The notes under the pieces: model-generated
The model's input: the letters and a program-made list of their open reading frames with translations, nothing else
The model's database searches: none
What the model was told of the DNA's origin: nothing
NCBI GenBank assembly: GCA_930367205.1
Contig: OV884011.1
Span: 91,125,474 to 91,189,473, forward strand
DNA length: 64,000 nt
Direction: 5' to 3'
Source: Acanthosoma haemorrhoidale
Taxonomy: Eukaryota; Arthropoda; Insecta; Hemiptera; Acanthosomatidae
Position numbers and translations under genes: made by a program
Shown here: positions 39,989-51,850 of the stretch, piece after piece
Position numbering within the stretch: the first letter of the stretch is position 1
Layout: each line of letters begins with the position of its first letter

Positions 39989-41700
39989 CATACCACTTTT
40001 CGCCGCAGGAAATTGTTATGTTTATGATATTCAGCAAAAATAGTGCCAACGATGGACAATGCATGAATCATTTCGTTTCATTTGTTAAACATTTGTTCAC
40101 ATGTTCAAAATACATAACTGAGCGAAGAAATAACCGAATCAAAACATCAACCCCATTTACTTAAGCAAGTCAAGCAACGATCACCATCCAACACCTAAAA
40201 TAACTCAAGATCGCTAACGATTTATAAACCAAAGATAACTCACCAATTTCCACTCTAGTTGAAAAGACGTTATACATAAATAAAGAAGTTATTCCAGGAG
40301 ATGTCAGATTTCACAAAAAATAATTTTGTCTCATGAGTAAAATCAAAATACATAATTCAAGAAAGCAAGAATATTAAAAAATTCAGTCTTAATGGTATGA
40401 TATATTAAGGCATATTTAACATATAATCTCAAGTAATTTTTTATTAAAACATACTTTGATGAAATGTTACCATTACTGTACTTTATTTTAATCTCGATGT
40501 TTTTCTATAATGTAATTTTTTAATATTTTTAAATTTTGAATCTGAGCTGCTTATCGCTTTTTAAATAATAAAAGGCGAGGTTTTAATTTTGACCCTATTT
40601 TCCAAAAAGCATTAAATTACTTCTCACCACTCCTTACTGACGCTCAGTGTAGGCAATCTGTTTTACATTGGTGCTATGTGGGCTAACGGTCTATCTAGTT
40701 TGCGGGCGGTTTAACAAGTATGGGTCTTTTCGTATGCCATGGATATTTGCCGTCTTTCTAGTTTTTTTTTAGTACGCTTAGGTATTCACATATTTTCCCC
40801 AGCACTTTCAATAGATAGACGGGAACTTCAGAGAAAATATATTGGGATAAATAAACTGAGCAATGTTTATTTTGTTATTTCAGTGAAATTACAAATGCTT
40901 ATATGTCTCATTTATAAATTCGTCGCTTTCAATTGAAGTATAAAAATTTCGGAGAAATTATAAACAGTTTATCGAAATCTTGGGACAGGTCAGATTCGTG
41001 TTTTTTCGATAATTAGACTCAGAAGTTTCCTAAATTCACGGAAACGCACCAAAAATTTCAATTGATCTCAAAACAGGGGCGATTTGGAGGAACACTATTC
41101 TAACCTACACACCTCAACCTTTGATCTGTCTCTTCAATTCAAGTTGTGATTTTATGCAATAAACGTGAAAAGTGGTTGATGAACAATGACTAAACTGCCG
41201 ACCTAAACTACCATAACGACCTAAACTAAACCTATGCATCTTACCCAGCAGTCATAAGATAGATCAAATGGTTAGAGGCAGCTGAACACTACTGCAACAG
41301 CATTCATTCAATAAAAGACGATTTGTCAAAACTTTATTTTGATTCTACTGTCAGTCAAAAAAGCCTAAACATTGATAGGTAAATCTGCCTGAGGTACCAA
41401 CTAACGGACATTTTGATAAATGCTAAATATTGAGAAGTTTTTGTTTGAAATCAAACAACGTATTAAATTATGGAAATGTCCAAAATTTAAATTAAAAATA
41501 AACAATAGGACAGTTCCGCTAAAGTTTCTGTTTTTTTCCAAACTGTTTCCAAAAAAAGCACATTCAGCACGGTAAAACCTAAATGATTTCAAAGATTTAT
41601 TTTGAAAACTTAACCAACCTATAAAAATGTATTATTTATATTTTAGGAATTGATTTTTTTAAAATTTATTGAGAAAACAATTTTCGATGTGTTCGTTGAT
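39989..41700. other. intergenic DNA, nothing recognised
   Basis: AT-rich with only short, low-complexity frames. Confidence 0.4.
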
Positions 41701-42015
41701 GATGGAAACGGGACTCCAGCTCAATAGGTCTTGCCCTGCAGCTACTCAACTACAATCTTGCACAACTTAAGCCAATCGACTGCAAGAACGTGGACTGTAA
41801 GACTATTCAACAGAAGGACGCAACTAAGTGCACTCACTTTTTCTTGCGGGAGGATGCTCCCCGTAAACCAAAGCCTCGTTCCACCCTACTATGAACTAAA
41901 TAGTGGATGCCCTCAGTCGCACCGACAAACATTTCATGATCCTAATAGTCGATCAGGAATCTGTTGTATCTATAGACCGTCTCAAACCTGCATATCTACA
42001 CACTGATGAAGAATA
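41701..42015 (+). pseudogene. Ty3/gypsy integrase C-terminal relic
   Basis: Pieces in shifting frames: LALQLLNYNLAQLKPIDCKN, then CTHFFLREDAPRKPKPRS, then SVVSIDRLKPAYLHTDEE. The order (K.L..CTHVF.R.DA.R.P ... VSIDRLKPA) is the standard C-terminus of insect gypsy integrases. It is not part of the mag-like element at 30-33 kb as far as can be seen. Multiple stops. Confidence 0.75.
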
Positions 42016-42189
42016 ACCCTCCGTGATTTTCATACTCTACCCTCCTCCATCAACTTCTTCGCCCACCGTCTTCCAGTAAGAAGAGCCACCGATGAAGCCA
42101 GCTAGCCTTACACCTTCTACAGAACCACCTGTAGGGTACTACCACTGCCACCTCCTTGACAGTTCAGGTAGAGCCTAGCCGAAAATCTC

Positions 42190-43695
42190 ACTGTTAAGTT
42201 CAGAATCTCCTTTCTAGACTCCATCGTACATCATTTCATTGTGGGTGGGGACTTTAATGTGAAGCACTAACTGGTGGTCAAGATCCACAAATACACGAGG
42301 ACGTGTTTTGCTGTCTGCACTCACACGGGAACATTACTCCACTATCTCCCCTGACACAGCCACCTATTGGGCATCATATCACAACCAATATCCAGATCTC
42401 CTTGACTTTTTCTTCTACAATAGTTTAGGAACACTTAACTATTCACTTACGCGCCTCAATGACCTACCTCTCTTACGACCATAGCCCTTTGATTCTAACC
42501 ATTTCCTTTAGACCTATTCACAAACTGCCTCCTCCTTCATTTATTAGGAGCCCAGTGGATTAGGACCACTTCCACCAGCTTCTTACAGATTCCGTAGACC
42601 TCAAAGTGTTCCTAAAAACATCCCAAGGTCCAGAGGTCGGCTTGGGAGGCATCGTCACTTCACTGTCATCCAAAAATTCGCAATCATAATCCTTTAACTC
42701 AGCATCTCAAAGACCTAATGCAATCCAAACGACGCTCCAGATCAATGTGACAAAGATCCCGACATCCCGCTGATCGTCGCTCGTACAATCACTACTGCAA
42801 ATAGGTAATGGGGCAATTGGCATGATTCCGTTCCGACTCTTTTAATTTCCACCTCTTCTTTCTGACTGCCAGGGATAACACCCTGTGGAACGTAACTAAA
42901 AACTCCTAAAATATCATCCTGTTTCATACCCACTCCGTCGTGATGATGGCTCCTGGTCAGCTGCAGATGAGGAAAGGTCGGAAGAATTCATTTTGCATCT
43001 TTCCCGTGCGAAAGCATGATGAGAAAGGTGAGGTGTGAAAACACCTCACCTTTCTCATCAAAACCATTCCCATTGCACAACTCAAAACTAAACACAATTC
43101 TCAAGCAAATCCCTCCTGAAGTCATAATTTTCCTAATCTACATTTATAATTGCATTATCCGAAAGACGCACTTTCCTCTCCTCTAGAAATATTCCATTAT
43201 GGTCCTATTCACCAAACCCTGTAACTTACCCAATAACGGTTCATCCTACCGTCCAATTAGCCTAGTCCCTATCCTCTCAAAAAATTGGAAAAACTCCAAT
43301 TAAAACGTCTACTTCCAACTGTTGAATCCATAAACCTTTTTCCAACACACCAGTTTGGTTTTCGCCAACAACATTCCACTGCTCAACAAGGCCTTCGCGT
43401 TGTTGATCACATCTCCTCAGCCCTTGAAACCAAACAGTATTGCACTGCTGCCTTTCTGGACTTAGCTCAAGCTTTTGACAGGGTCTGGCACGCAGGTTTG
43501 CTTTATAAGCTCAAAACGTATTTACCACAGACCCTTTTCCTAATCCTACAGTCATACCTTTCAGACCGCTACTTCCAAGTCCACTGTGGTTTAGAATATT
43601 ATAATTACTATCCCATAAAATCAAGAGTTCCTGTGTGCTGGGTCCCATCCTTTAATACACCGCGGATGTCTCCTCTATACCCAATACCTTATTAG
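42190..43695 (+). pseudogene. Jockey-like ORF2 pseudogene (endonuclease and RT)
   Basis: The endonuclease end is seen as VHHFIVGGDFNVKH (about 42241, the GGDFN-KH metal-binding/catalytic motif) followed by NTRGRVLLSALTREHYSTIS and YPDLLDFF. After many frame changes comes the linker, then RT: MEKLQLKRLLPTVESINLFP, HQFGFRQQHSTAQQGLRVVD, AAFLDLAQAFDRVWHAGLLY (first catalytic Asp) and LILQSYLSDRYFQV. The GVPQGS motif is altered (SRVPVCWVP) and the FADD motif is lost at the truncation. In the first two thirds the frame is broken more often than in copy A, so this copy is probably older. Confidence 0.85.
43017..43060. repeat. perfect 20-bp inverted repeat (4-nt loop)
   Basis: TGATGAGAAAGGTGAGGTGT, then GAAA, then its exact reverse complement ending at 43060. 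In copy A (about 28118-28138) only the right arm, 'acacctcacctttctcatca', is present, so the left arm was gained in copy B. Confidence 0.95.
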
Positions 43696-43715
43696 CCACA
43701 TCTGGAGCAATTCGG

Positions 43716-45260
43716 CAGAACTACGTCAAATTTCAAGGTTACTAAGATAGTGTTTTGTAAGATTGAAAGAAGTATTTACTACCATTTACATTGCATGCAC
43801 TCATCACAAATAAACTAATAACAGGTTAACATGAAATAAGTTTTTCTAGAATAGAGAAAAAAACGTCGAATGAGACCTGAATCAGCCCGATGGAAACGTA
43901 CACTAAATGAACATATACAACACATCCATACGAGAACCAATTGAAATACAAATTCAAGAAACATATTTTACATCAAGAAATCCAAAACTCCAAAGTACAT
44001 TTGCAGGTTATAATTTTATGTACATGGTAGGCTATAACGTTTCTGAGGTTACTGGGTATTCAATAATTAAAGTTACTTCGTTATAATATCGGATTCTAGA
44101 AATATGTAGCAATTTAATGGATTATTAAGTGCAATATGCTCAGATTTTGATAATGGTATTTTAGATATTGAAGACAATTTGTTGACAATTGTTCTGATCA
44201 AACATTTTCTTTTCTCCAATTAAAAATCGCTGAAGTTGGAAATGGCATTGTGAGAAAGGTCTGATCATGTCTCACCTTTATACTCGATATGGAGAAAGAT
44301 GGGATTCAGTGTTGAAACCTCTGAACCCAGCACAGGTCATAAATGCGAACACTAAGGCCAATAAATGGATTTGCAGGAGATACCAAGCTTTTATAACGTA
44401 CAAAGAAAGTACTTTGCATGTTCCATGGCAGTTTTCACGATTGTTGAGCATGGAATCCCTGATTTCTGGCATCTATAACTTCCACCACACCCAGTTGAAC
44501 ATTGTCAAAACGATTGGCGGTTGGTAATTGTTAGTCTCGAACGCATGCGATTGGACATCGTCTTTTACTATATCAGCTGCGGGTCAAAGAATTCTTAACT
44601 GATCTTCTCTGTTATCCTGACATCTTGATGAATACCATATAGTTCATTTATGATTTTTCGGCCAACTTCAAGAAACCTCACAACTGTTTTTCGTGTTTTC
44701 AAGTCGCTGAAATTTTTTCCACTAAACTCGCTCTGAGAGTAGCCTGCAATAGTGTCCCTTTGAAGGAATTAGCCAGGAGGATAAACCATCGAAGATCAAG
44801 GCAAAGGGGTACGTACTGGTGTGTAAACAAAGTACTTAATTCATGCTCGTGTGTATATAGTGGTCATTCAATATGCTTTTAAATTATAGGTTTACAACGT
44901 TTTTCACTTTACTAGTATTGGTGTATTTATCAAAATTCTTTTGCTTTGCTCAATACTAAGTTTTTCATTTTTTGACATAAATTAAGCCGCTTTAACAAAA
45001 ATTCCTTTTTTTAACGCTCGTACCTCCTAAACCATTGAATTTGACGCAGCGGAAAAAATAAATAGAAATATTTTTATAGGAAATTTTGTATAATTTTTTA
45101 TTAAAAGGTTTTCCTAACATCCATAGCTTGCGAGATATTAATAAAAACCGAAAGAATTGACCTTTAAACTGCTCCCCCCTCCCGCTCGCCCCCAACCACG
45201 GGGACTTTTCAATTCCAAATTTTAGAACTAATTCATTTTTTTTTTCTAATTGTCATATTT
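43716..45260. other. intergenic DNA with one unassigned ORF
   Basis: 44267-44527 (MSHLYTRYGERWDSVLKPLN then PAQVINANTKANKWICRRYQ) is open for 86 codons with no recognised motif; confidence that it is real is low. A stretch at 44990-45190 ('ttttttaacgctcgtacctcctaaacc') looks like a dispersed repeat, judged from general familiarity only. Confidence 0.25.
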
Positions 45261-45269
45261 TAGTCTACG

Positions 45270-45720
45270 TAGCCTGAACTTTAAGGGGAGAAAAATGACC
45301 AATGCCTCCAAGTGACTAAATATTTACAAAAGATCGCGTGGCCACTTCAACTTCAATCTCAAAGGTTACAGAGATGTGGTGGGGTGGTGCTTGAAAGTGA
45401 TCTTTCAAGAAAAATTTTGATTATAACATAATTTCTGATGGAAATTTAACAATACTGAGGAAGTTTGAGCTTGGATGGAGGGAATTTCAACATAATTATG
45501 GTTTTATTCCTGACATAAGAAGGTGCATTTACTGATGTTCTTAGGACTTTGGATTGGAAGGATTTGATGCGATTATTGTTTAAGGTTTTTGCTGCTCCCC
45601 TTACTTCATGTCAGTTAGTCCAGATTGAATCCTGAATGGATTTATATTTCGTTTTCTATTGTGAAGTGGGATGTAATAATATATAAAAGATGGTCAAACT
45701 TAAGCACTTTCTTTAAATGC
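45270..45720 (-). mobile_element. Jockey-like 3' ORF fragment (copy C)
   Basis: The reverse complement of 45540-45610 (ggggagcagcaaaaaccttaaacaa...) parallels 29310-29370 of copy A. At 45330-45370 the peptide RLKLKWPRDLL parallels RLKRQWPRDLL of copy A. Stops interrupt it. It ends about 60 bp before the GC-rich promoter-like patch at 45780. Confidence 0.75.
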
Positions 45721-45779
45721 AAAGTTATCAGAAGCTGAAGGTAGGAAGTACTGATATGTTGCCTTGAAGAAGAGATTTT

Positions 45780-45962
45780 CCTCGGAAGATCGCGAGAAAG
45801 AGAGGAGAGAGAGGGGCTAGACAGGGTGGCCGAACTACACAGGACGAAGACAGGTGGCCGACCCTGCCCCGAGCCCAGCCGATCTGTACCGAAGCGGGAG
45901 CCGACTAGTCAGTCACTGTTCGGTGACGATGTGAGTCGGTCCGACCGGCGGCAATAAAGGAG
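45780..45962 (+). promoter_or_regulatory. GC-rich promoter-like patch and 5' leader
   Basis: This 180-bp GC-rich stretch contrasts strongly with the AT-rich surroundings and leads directly into the ATG at 45963 (ggcaataaaggagATG). A TATATAAAA-like motif lies at about 45680, inside the older Jockey fragment, and may be coincidental. Confidence 0.4.
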
Positions 45963-46092
45963 ATGCGTTCGGGTACCGGCCGTCCGCTGGCCCGCGTCTT
46001 ATTGACTCTCGCGCTAATCTTCATAGCTGCTCTATCCGCCCTTATAGCCTTCAGGATCTTCTTCCTGGGCCCTCAACAATCTCAATTAACAG
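45963..46092 (+). CDS. first coding exon of a signal-anchor membrane protein
   Basis: The ATG opens 43 codons plus one base: MRSGTGRPLARVLLTLALIF, then IAALSALIAFRIFFLGPQQS, then QLT. The exon is followed by a consensus donor CAG|GTAAGT (GT at 46093-46094, phase 1). A short basic N-terminus, a 20-25 residue hydrophobic segment (about residues 12-35) and then a polar region is the layout of a type II (signal-anchor) protein, such as many Golgi glycosyltransferases; that comparison is inference. GC-rich codons and a preceding GC-rich leader support a genuine promoter-proximal exon. No downstream exon was recognised on the + strand before 62 kb, so the intron would be long or the rest lies outside the window. 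Confidence 0.5.
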
Positions 46093-48545
46093 GTAAGTTC
46101 GCCACTCTAATGTCCTGTTCGCCAAAAAATATTCCCAAGTCACTACAGCAGGTCATTCATAATGTCCTTACTACCTGTATCCCATTGATAAAACATTCGC
46201 ATGTTTGATTTTCTAGTGTTATGGAATTTAAAATTTTTACAACGAACGAAGTTGTGTTATGATAAATGTTAACGAAATAAAATACTTTATTAGTCAAGAA
46301 CAAATAGGAGGGGATTTCCTTAAAAACTTGAAAATGATGGTGAATTACTCAGTATTTTCGATCGAACAATAAAAATCATAAATAACGAACCATTAATAAA
46401 TATTTTCGAAGTCGACTGGACCTTCAGTAAAGACTCTGAGACTATTAGACCAAGTTTTTAAGCTATATAAAGTATAACTGCTATACCCGAAATTATTTTA
46501 TCTTTGGCCCTAACTCGAATCAGTACGTTGTCATAAATAGCAAACGAGGTTGAGAGAAATGTTATATCTTGGCAAATCGAGGCTATCCTTTTTTAATACT
46601 TCCCGTTATTGAAAAAACTAATTAGCATAGCTTGACGAGATTTTGGGGGTTATAACTTTAAAATTTGAGAGTGATTGAATCGTTTTCATGACCACTACTA
46701 TGGAACACACGTACAGACTGATGAAATACGTATGGTCCGTACATATTTTTTAGAGTTTTTTTTTTTTTTTTCCGAAACCAAAAGTCCTCAAGTTTTCGCT
46801 CTTGTGTTTATTAAAACTTCTGACCTTGAGCCATGAAATTTCACCTTAGTGAAGGCTCCATTTAATGACACAGAGACAGGAAAATAAACTCCATAAAATG
46901 ATGATGATTTTAGCACCGCTGTTAAAGTTTTTAAAAGTTATGATTAAGAATGGATGTGGAGGACTAAGCTCATAACTACAAAGATTCGTCAAGAATATTA
47001 CTTTTGAACGTTTTAGTAGTTTTTGTGCTACCCTTGTTTGACCTAGAAACATGAAAATTTGAACAAAAGTTCTGCTTGCGGTGAAAAACAATTAATACTT
47101 ATTTTCTTTGAACTTTTAAATATTCCATTTAAAGTTACTAAGGATACCACACGAACTTTTTGTTTCAATATAACTCGTTTTAAGTTCTCGACACGGCATG
47201 TCGTGTAGTAGTGAGTGGTACATGAAATAACGTCAAATACTTCAACGTCGTGAGCTGAATATAGAAACAAATATATTAGTTAGACGTTGAGGTTGTCTAT
47301 TTATCATTATTACTATTTTGAAGTGGGGTTTGACGTGTTGGGATACTCGGACAAGAAGTCACCGATTTTTAATTTACCTAGCTTGAAGTGAATGAAAACT
47401 GGCCCAGAACTTTCAATGTTCATCACTTTCGCGCTTGTTGACCTTTCCGGTTTCACCTTTCTAGATTCTTCTCGCTGGGCGCAATAGATTTGTTATGTTG
47501 ATAACATCCATCCTAAATAATGACAATAGTACTAAGTAGGATTATTTTTGTCAAGTTTTACAAGTATCAAACATAAATCCTCGCCGTATCAATATGATCT
47601 TGAATGGAGTAAAATTTTCATTAGTCAATACTTGGATGTATTAATTGATATTTTTTGAAATTACTGCCACGATAGTATTCTTTGGAGGTCAGCTATTTTT
47701 TATTTATTTATTTATTTTTTTACTAAGATTAGCTCCTTTTTATAAAAGAAAAAGGTCTATTGTAGAACTTATCTCGTAGATGTCACGAGGCCACGAAATT
47801 AAAAATGAATCATATTGAAAGGGAATCACAATTAATATTTATTGCTGTTTGGAAAAGCCGATTTAATAGAACCGCTTTTTTTGAAAATACGGGTAATAAA
47901 CTCCATTCATGCCTAACAACGACATAAAACCTTGTACAGGATTCAATTTAATTTTTTTTTTTTTTTAAGTGGAATTTTTTTCCGTTCCTATTACAATATC
48001 TACAGACTATCTATCGTGAATCTTGTTACTTATAGAATTCGTGCTTGTAGTAAAGCAATAAAATAGTTAGTTCTTGGCGACACTACAAGTTACATATTTA
48101 ATTTGCCGTTATTTTTATTCTTAATTTCTCCGATCTGTTTTGAAGTTACAAAATAAACATGATTAAAATAACGATACATTTTGACCGATCAAATTTTCAC
48201 ATTATTTCTAAGAAATCTATAAGTTTTAGTGTAAAGTTTTAAAAATTCTCTTACGCAATTGTTAACACAGTAGTTACTAACTAGTCAGATAGTTGTTTTA
48301 ACTTGCTATTCTTTTTTCGTTAATATCCGTTTTTTATCTCTTAACACTTCCCTAATCGCTTTAGCGACCTCATGGACAATGAACTCACTGCACCCTGTCT
48401 TGACAGCTTCCATGACTTGTAATCCTGATGCAAACAGGAGGCGGGAGATAAGTTGTTCAAGTATGCCAAGCACACTGTGTAAACAACTTGGAACCCTGTT
48501 GTATTTTCACTGGAGTGTATGAGTATTTATAATTTTCACACTTAT
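46093..48545. other. AT-rich DNA, possibly intron of the 45.96-kb gene
   Basis: No exon was recognised. Contains TTTA repeats at 47698-47722 and poly-T runs at 46750-46770 and 47950-47965. Confidence 0.4.
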
Positions 48546-48917
48546 TGGCCGCTACTCTTGTACACTGTTTTACAGATAAAATAAGTACTTTTATTTAAAT
48601 TTAAACGTAAATTTGAATCGACATTATTTATTCTTATAATTTAGCCATAAATGTATGGGATTTTGAGGTCAGTGGTATAATTTTATATGTAATGTCGTCC
48701 ACATATGATAAGTAATTTTGATTGAAAAATAATGGCTGCTACTCTTGTACATTGTTTTACAGATAAAGTATGTATTTTTATTTAAATTTAAACGTAAATT
48801 TGGATTGACATTATTTATTGTTATAATGTAGCCGTAAATGTATGGGATTTTGAGGTCAGTGGTATAATTTCATATGTAAAGTCGTCCACATATGATAAGT
48901 AATTTTGATTGAAAAAT
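48546..48917 (+). repeat. 187-bp tandem duplication, two copies
   Basis: Copies at 48546-48730 and 48733-48917 run from 'tggc[c/t]gctactcttgtaca' to 'gtaattttgattgaaaaat', with only about a dozen differences. No ORF is inside. Indels are few, so the duplication is fairly recent. Confidence 0.93.
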
Positions 48918-49029
48918 CTATTTAGTTCAGATATCAACGTTGTGTATATTTTTGTGGTAAAACATATCCGTTAAGTCGGTCTCAAATGTTTAAATGACAA
49001 TAGTTTCTGAGGCAAGAGAAATTTCGAAC

Positions 49030-49430
49030 GTTGGCCCAGTAACTGCTTCAATAGTATGAGCCAGTGATCCAATGTTAGTCCTTTGTTTTGTTTGAGGCTT
49101 CCAAGCCCAATCTCTCATCAAGTGGGAGTCCTAAGTATTCAACGGTGCCAGTTTGTGTCAAAGGTTGGCTTTGATTGGCATTGACCTTGTCAAATGGTAG
49201 ACGTCATGCGTGTAAGGGTTTGTTAGTATTTATTTTAACTTTCCGTGCCATGAGTCAAGTAATTTTGAAGTGTCAGAGAAGCTTGAGTGATCGTTTGTCA
49301 TTTTTGACTTTTGCTGCGTCTTCTGCGTAAGTTTACACCTTTATATCGCAAAATGTAAGTATGCCGGACGAAAGGTAATGTACAGTAATGGGCCAAGTCT
49401 TTGGGACTCCTGCTTTGGAAAATATTATGA
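49030..49430 (-). pseudogene. Jockey-type reverse transcriptase remnant
   Basis: On the minus strand: TYAEDAAKV near 49325 resembles YADDAA, the catalytic box. Then RKVKINTNKPLHA (normally WRIKVN.NKS.H) is near 49235, and GTVEYLGLPLDERL (normally V.YLG..LD..L.W) near 49140. Frames change between pieces. It is probably a family different from the copies at 28 and 43 kb, or a much older copy. Confidence 0.6.
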
Positions 49431-51290
49431 TGACTTTAAGCTCTCCATATGTAAATTTCTTCCCTTGATGGCGTACACCTTTCTTTTCATAGTAGGGTCA
49501 ACATGGGTTTACTTGCACTTGATGCTCTGCTTCTTTTTTGGTATTTGTGATTATGGATCAGAGTATTTTAAGAATTTCTTCTTAACTCACTTGTAAAAAA
49601 AAATACTGCGAATTGTAGGTTGTAAATTGTACTACACAATTTTGGTAAACTGGTGGAAATTTGAGATATGGATATCAACAATTTAAGATATTGCTTATAG
49701 ACCTTTAAAGCCATGGGAGAAAAAACGAAAATAGATTTCGATCGAGGGGGAAGGTAACTGTTTTTCGTTAGGTATTTTTAGAAGTGTCTGTGAATGTTAA
49801 CGTAACCCTAACCTTTAGACATTGTTCTTTTAATGGCTATTATACGATTTATTTAGGCTATTGTAATGCTATTTTTGTTTTTATGTATGCAAATCGCTCT
49901 AGTTTCTGTAATCATTCGAGGATATGTTAGTTGGTTGAGTTCTTCAATATCAATGTGTTTTTTACTTCATACAGTTAAAGTATTTCGTCTGGATGTTCTA
50001 CTGTAGAATGTGTGTGAAAATGATTTAATATATATCAGAAATGATAAAAATACAACTCATGGCCCCCGAAGAAATGTGCTGATTAAATGTTGGTTGAAAC
50101 CCTCCTACAACTACAGCAGAACAGTACCACAAGTTACTACCTGAAACAGACCTACAACTACCCACGATACACCAGTATGATCACACCCAGACAGGGAATT
50201 TCTTTTTTCTAACTTCCATTCCCGAAAACCGGTTAATAAAAGCTACAGGAAATTATGTAATCAGACCATCAGAAGATAACATATATTGGTAAAATACTCT
50301 TAACTTAGTTAAATTTACTATTTACTCGAGTTGATTTATTTCCTCCGACATTTTAAGAAGTATGCTGAGTAAATATGTATAAATGTATGTATCGTTATAA
50401 CTGGGATTCTAAACAAAGTTGTGAATAATAAACAATAAATATGAAAAAAAAGGATTAAAGGGTTAAAGTAGTAAAAAGTAGGTACTTTTTATTATTTTTT
50501 ATTAAAAAGTCGTGGATAATAGTTTTTACAATAATGAAAACTACTTACTACCAATTTTACTACTTTTTATATCGTTTCTTCTCTTTCTATATCCTATGTT
50601 TCGTTTATGTATCTAAAAACGTATGATTGCGATTATAATTAAGGCTACATCATTTCGGACGCTAAAAACATCAAAAATATAAAATAAAAATGTGAGGCTA
50701 CATTGTCATTGTCATTTTATCTTTGGTACCTGAGTACCGGAAATAAAAAAAAGCTTGACCTGCTTCAGAAAATAAAAACGGTTTCACAAAAGTTGGCAGA
50801 AAATGTAAATTCAAAAGACATAATAGGCTAAAGATTAGAATATGCCGTTGAGTCCCTTTCAAATGTTGGGCATGTGATTAAAGAAGCATTGTGTGCCGTC
50901 TTTTTTGAACTGTTGCTGTTTGTGACGCTAATGTAATGTTTGCTCTTGCTCCTTCATTCTTACCTCAGGTGACTGCGGTGTAGTCATTAGAGCCTATCTT
51001 GATGTAGATAACGGCTGTATTTTACCATTTACCCTGTAATTTTTCACTTTTATTACGTATGCGTATGGCAATGTGTAAATAATACGCCTATTCCTGTCTT
51101 CGGAAAGGCTAGTTTCTCTTCTTAGAGCTAATAATGACGGAGAGTGATAGCAATATAAAACAACCGAATCGGGGCACTGCGAATATCTCATCTATTAAAA
51201 AAAAAAAATACAATAAAAGTCCTGCTATAGGTTTTTTTTTTTACTTTAACACTCTTTTCGCGAAGAATCAACTACCCCTTTAGTTTACAG
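49431..51290. other. intergenic or intronic DNA, nothing assigned
   Basis: AT-rich. A short open stretch at about 50060-50215 has protein-like composition but no motif. Confidence 0.35.
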
Positions 51291-51297
51291 GTATGTA

Positions 51298-51850
51298 GAT
51301 TCAAAACTTTATTCTGATAAAATTACAACATGTTTTATTGGGCTTTAAGTAATTGTGATGAATGTTCTCATTCATACCATATTTACAATTGTCATTCTTT
51401 CGCTGATTCATACAGTATCCTCCCATATCCACATGGTTGTCACCTCCCTCGCATGCGAAAGAGGAAGCGGAGTCTTGGGAAGTCCCCCACGCTCCTCCGT
51501 CAGCAGCGTCACCGGATAGTCTCCCACTGTTACGTATTTATAGCAGGTCACGAGGCCACTGCCGCTTTAGCCTCAGAGGATGCTTATAGGGATGAGAGGT
51601 GCAGTGTATTAACTGTGCTTGGGGATTAGGGTGGTTGGATAGGTTACAATGGATTTTTATGAACTTGGAAGGGATGAGTTCAATATATTAAGGTCGTTAT
51701 GAACTATTGTTCTCAGGACTTTTGATTGAATGGATAGGATACGTTTGACGTTCGATTTTTTTTTGTTTCCATAGCTCTATTCCGTATGCCCAGATTGGCT
51801 TAAGAGTCTTTTTGTATTTTAGTAATTTACGGTACTGTCTTGGATACAGG
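51298..51850 (-). mobile_element. Jockey-like 3'-end fragment (copy D)
   Basis: The reverse complement of 51530-51600 ('cactgcacctctcatccctat ... cggcagtggcctcgtgacctgctataa') parallels copy A at 29520-29590. 51450-51510 matches the 29690-29750 segment ('gactccg.tttcctcttcgcatg'). The 3' tail (51298-51420) is shared with the fragment at 7051-7250 and carries an AATAAA-like signal (plus-strand 'actttatt'). Confidence 0.85.

Larger units (their letters stand above)
42170..43715 (+). mobile_element. Jockey-like non-LTR retrotransposon (copy B)
   Basis: Same family as copy A, but it retains part of the endonuclease and ends abruptly inside the reverse transcriptase at about 43700, with no 3' tail. 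The RT part from about 43230 to 43640 aligns base by base with 28470-28830. It follows directly on a gypsy integrase relic. Confidence 0.85.
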
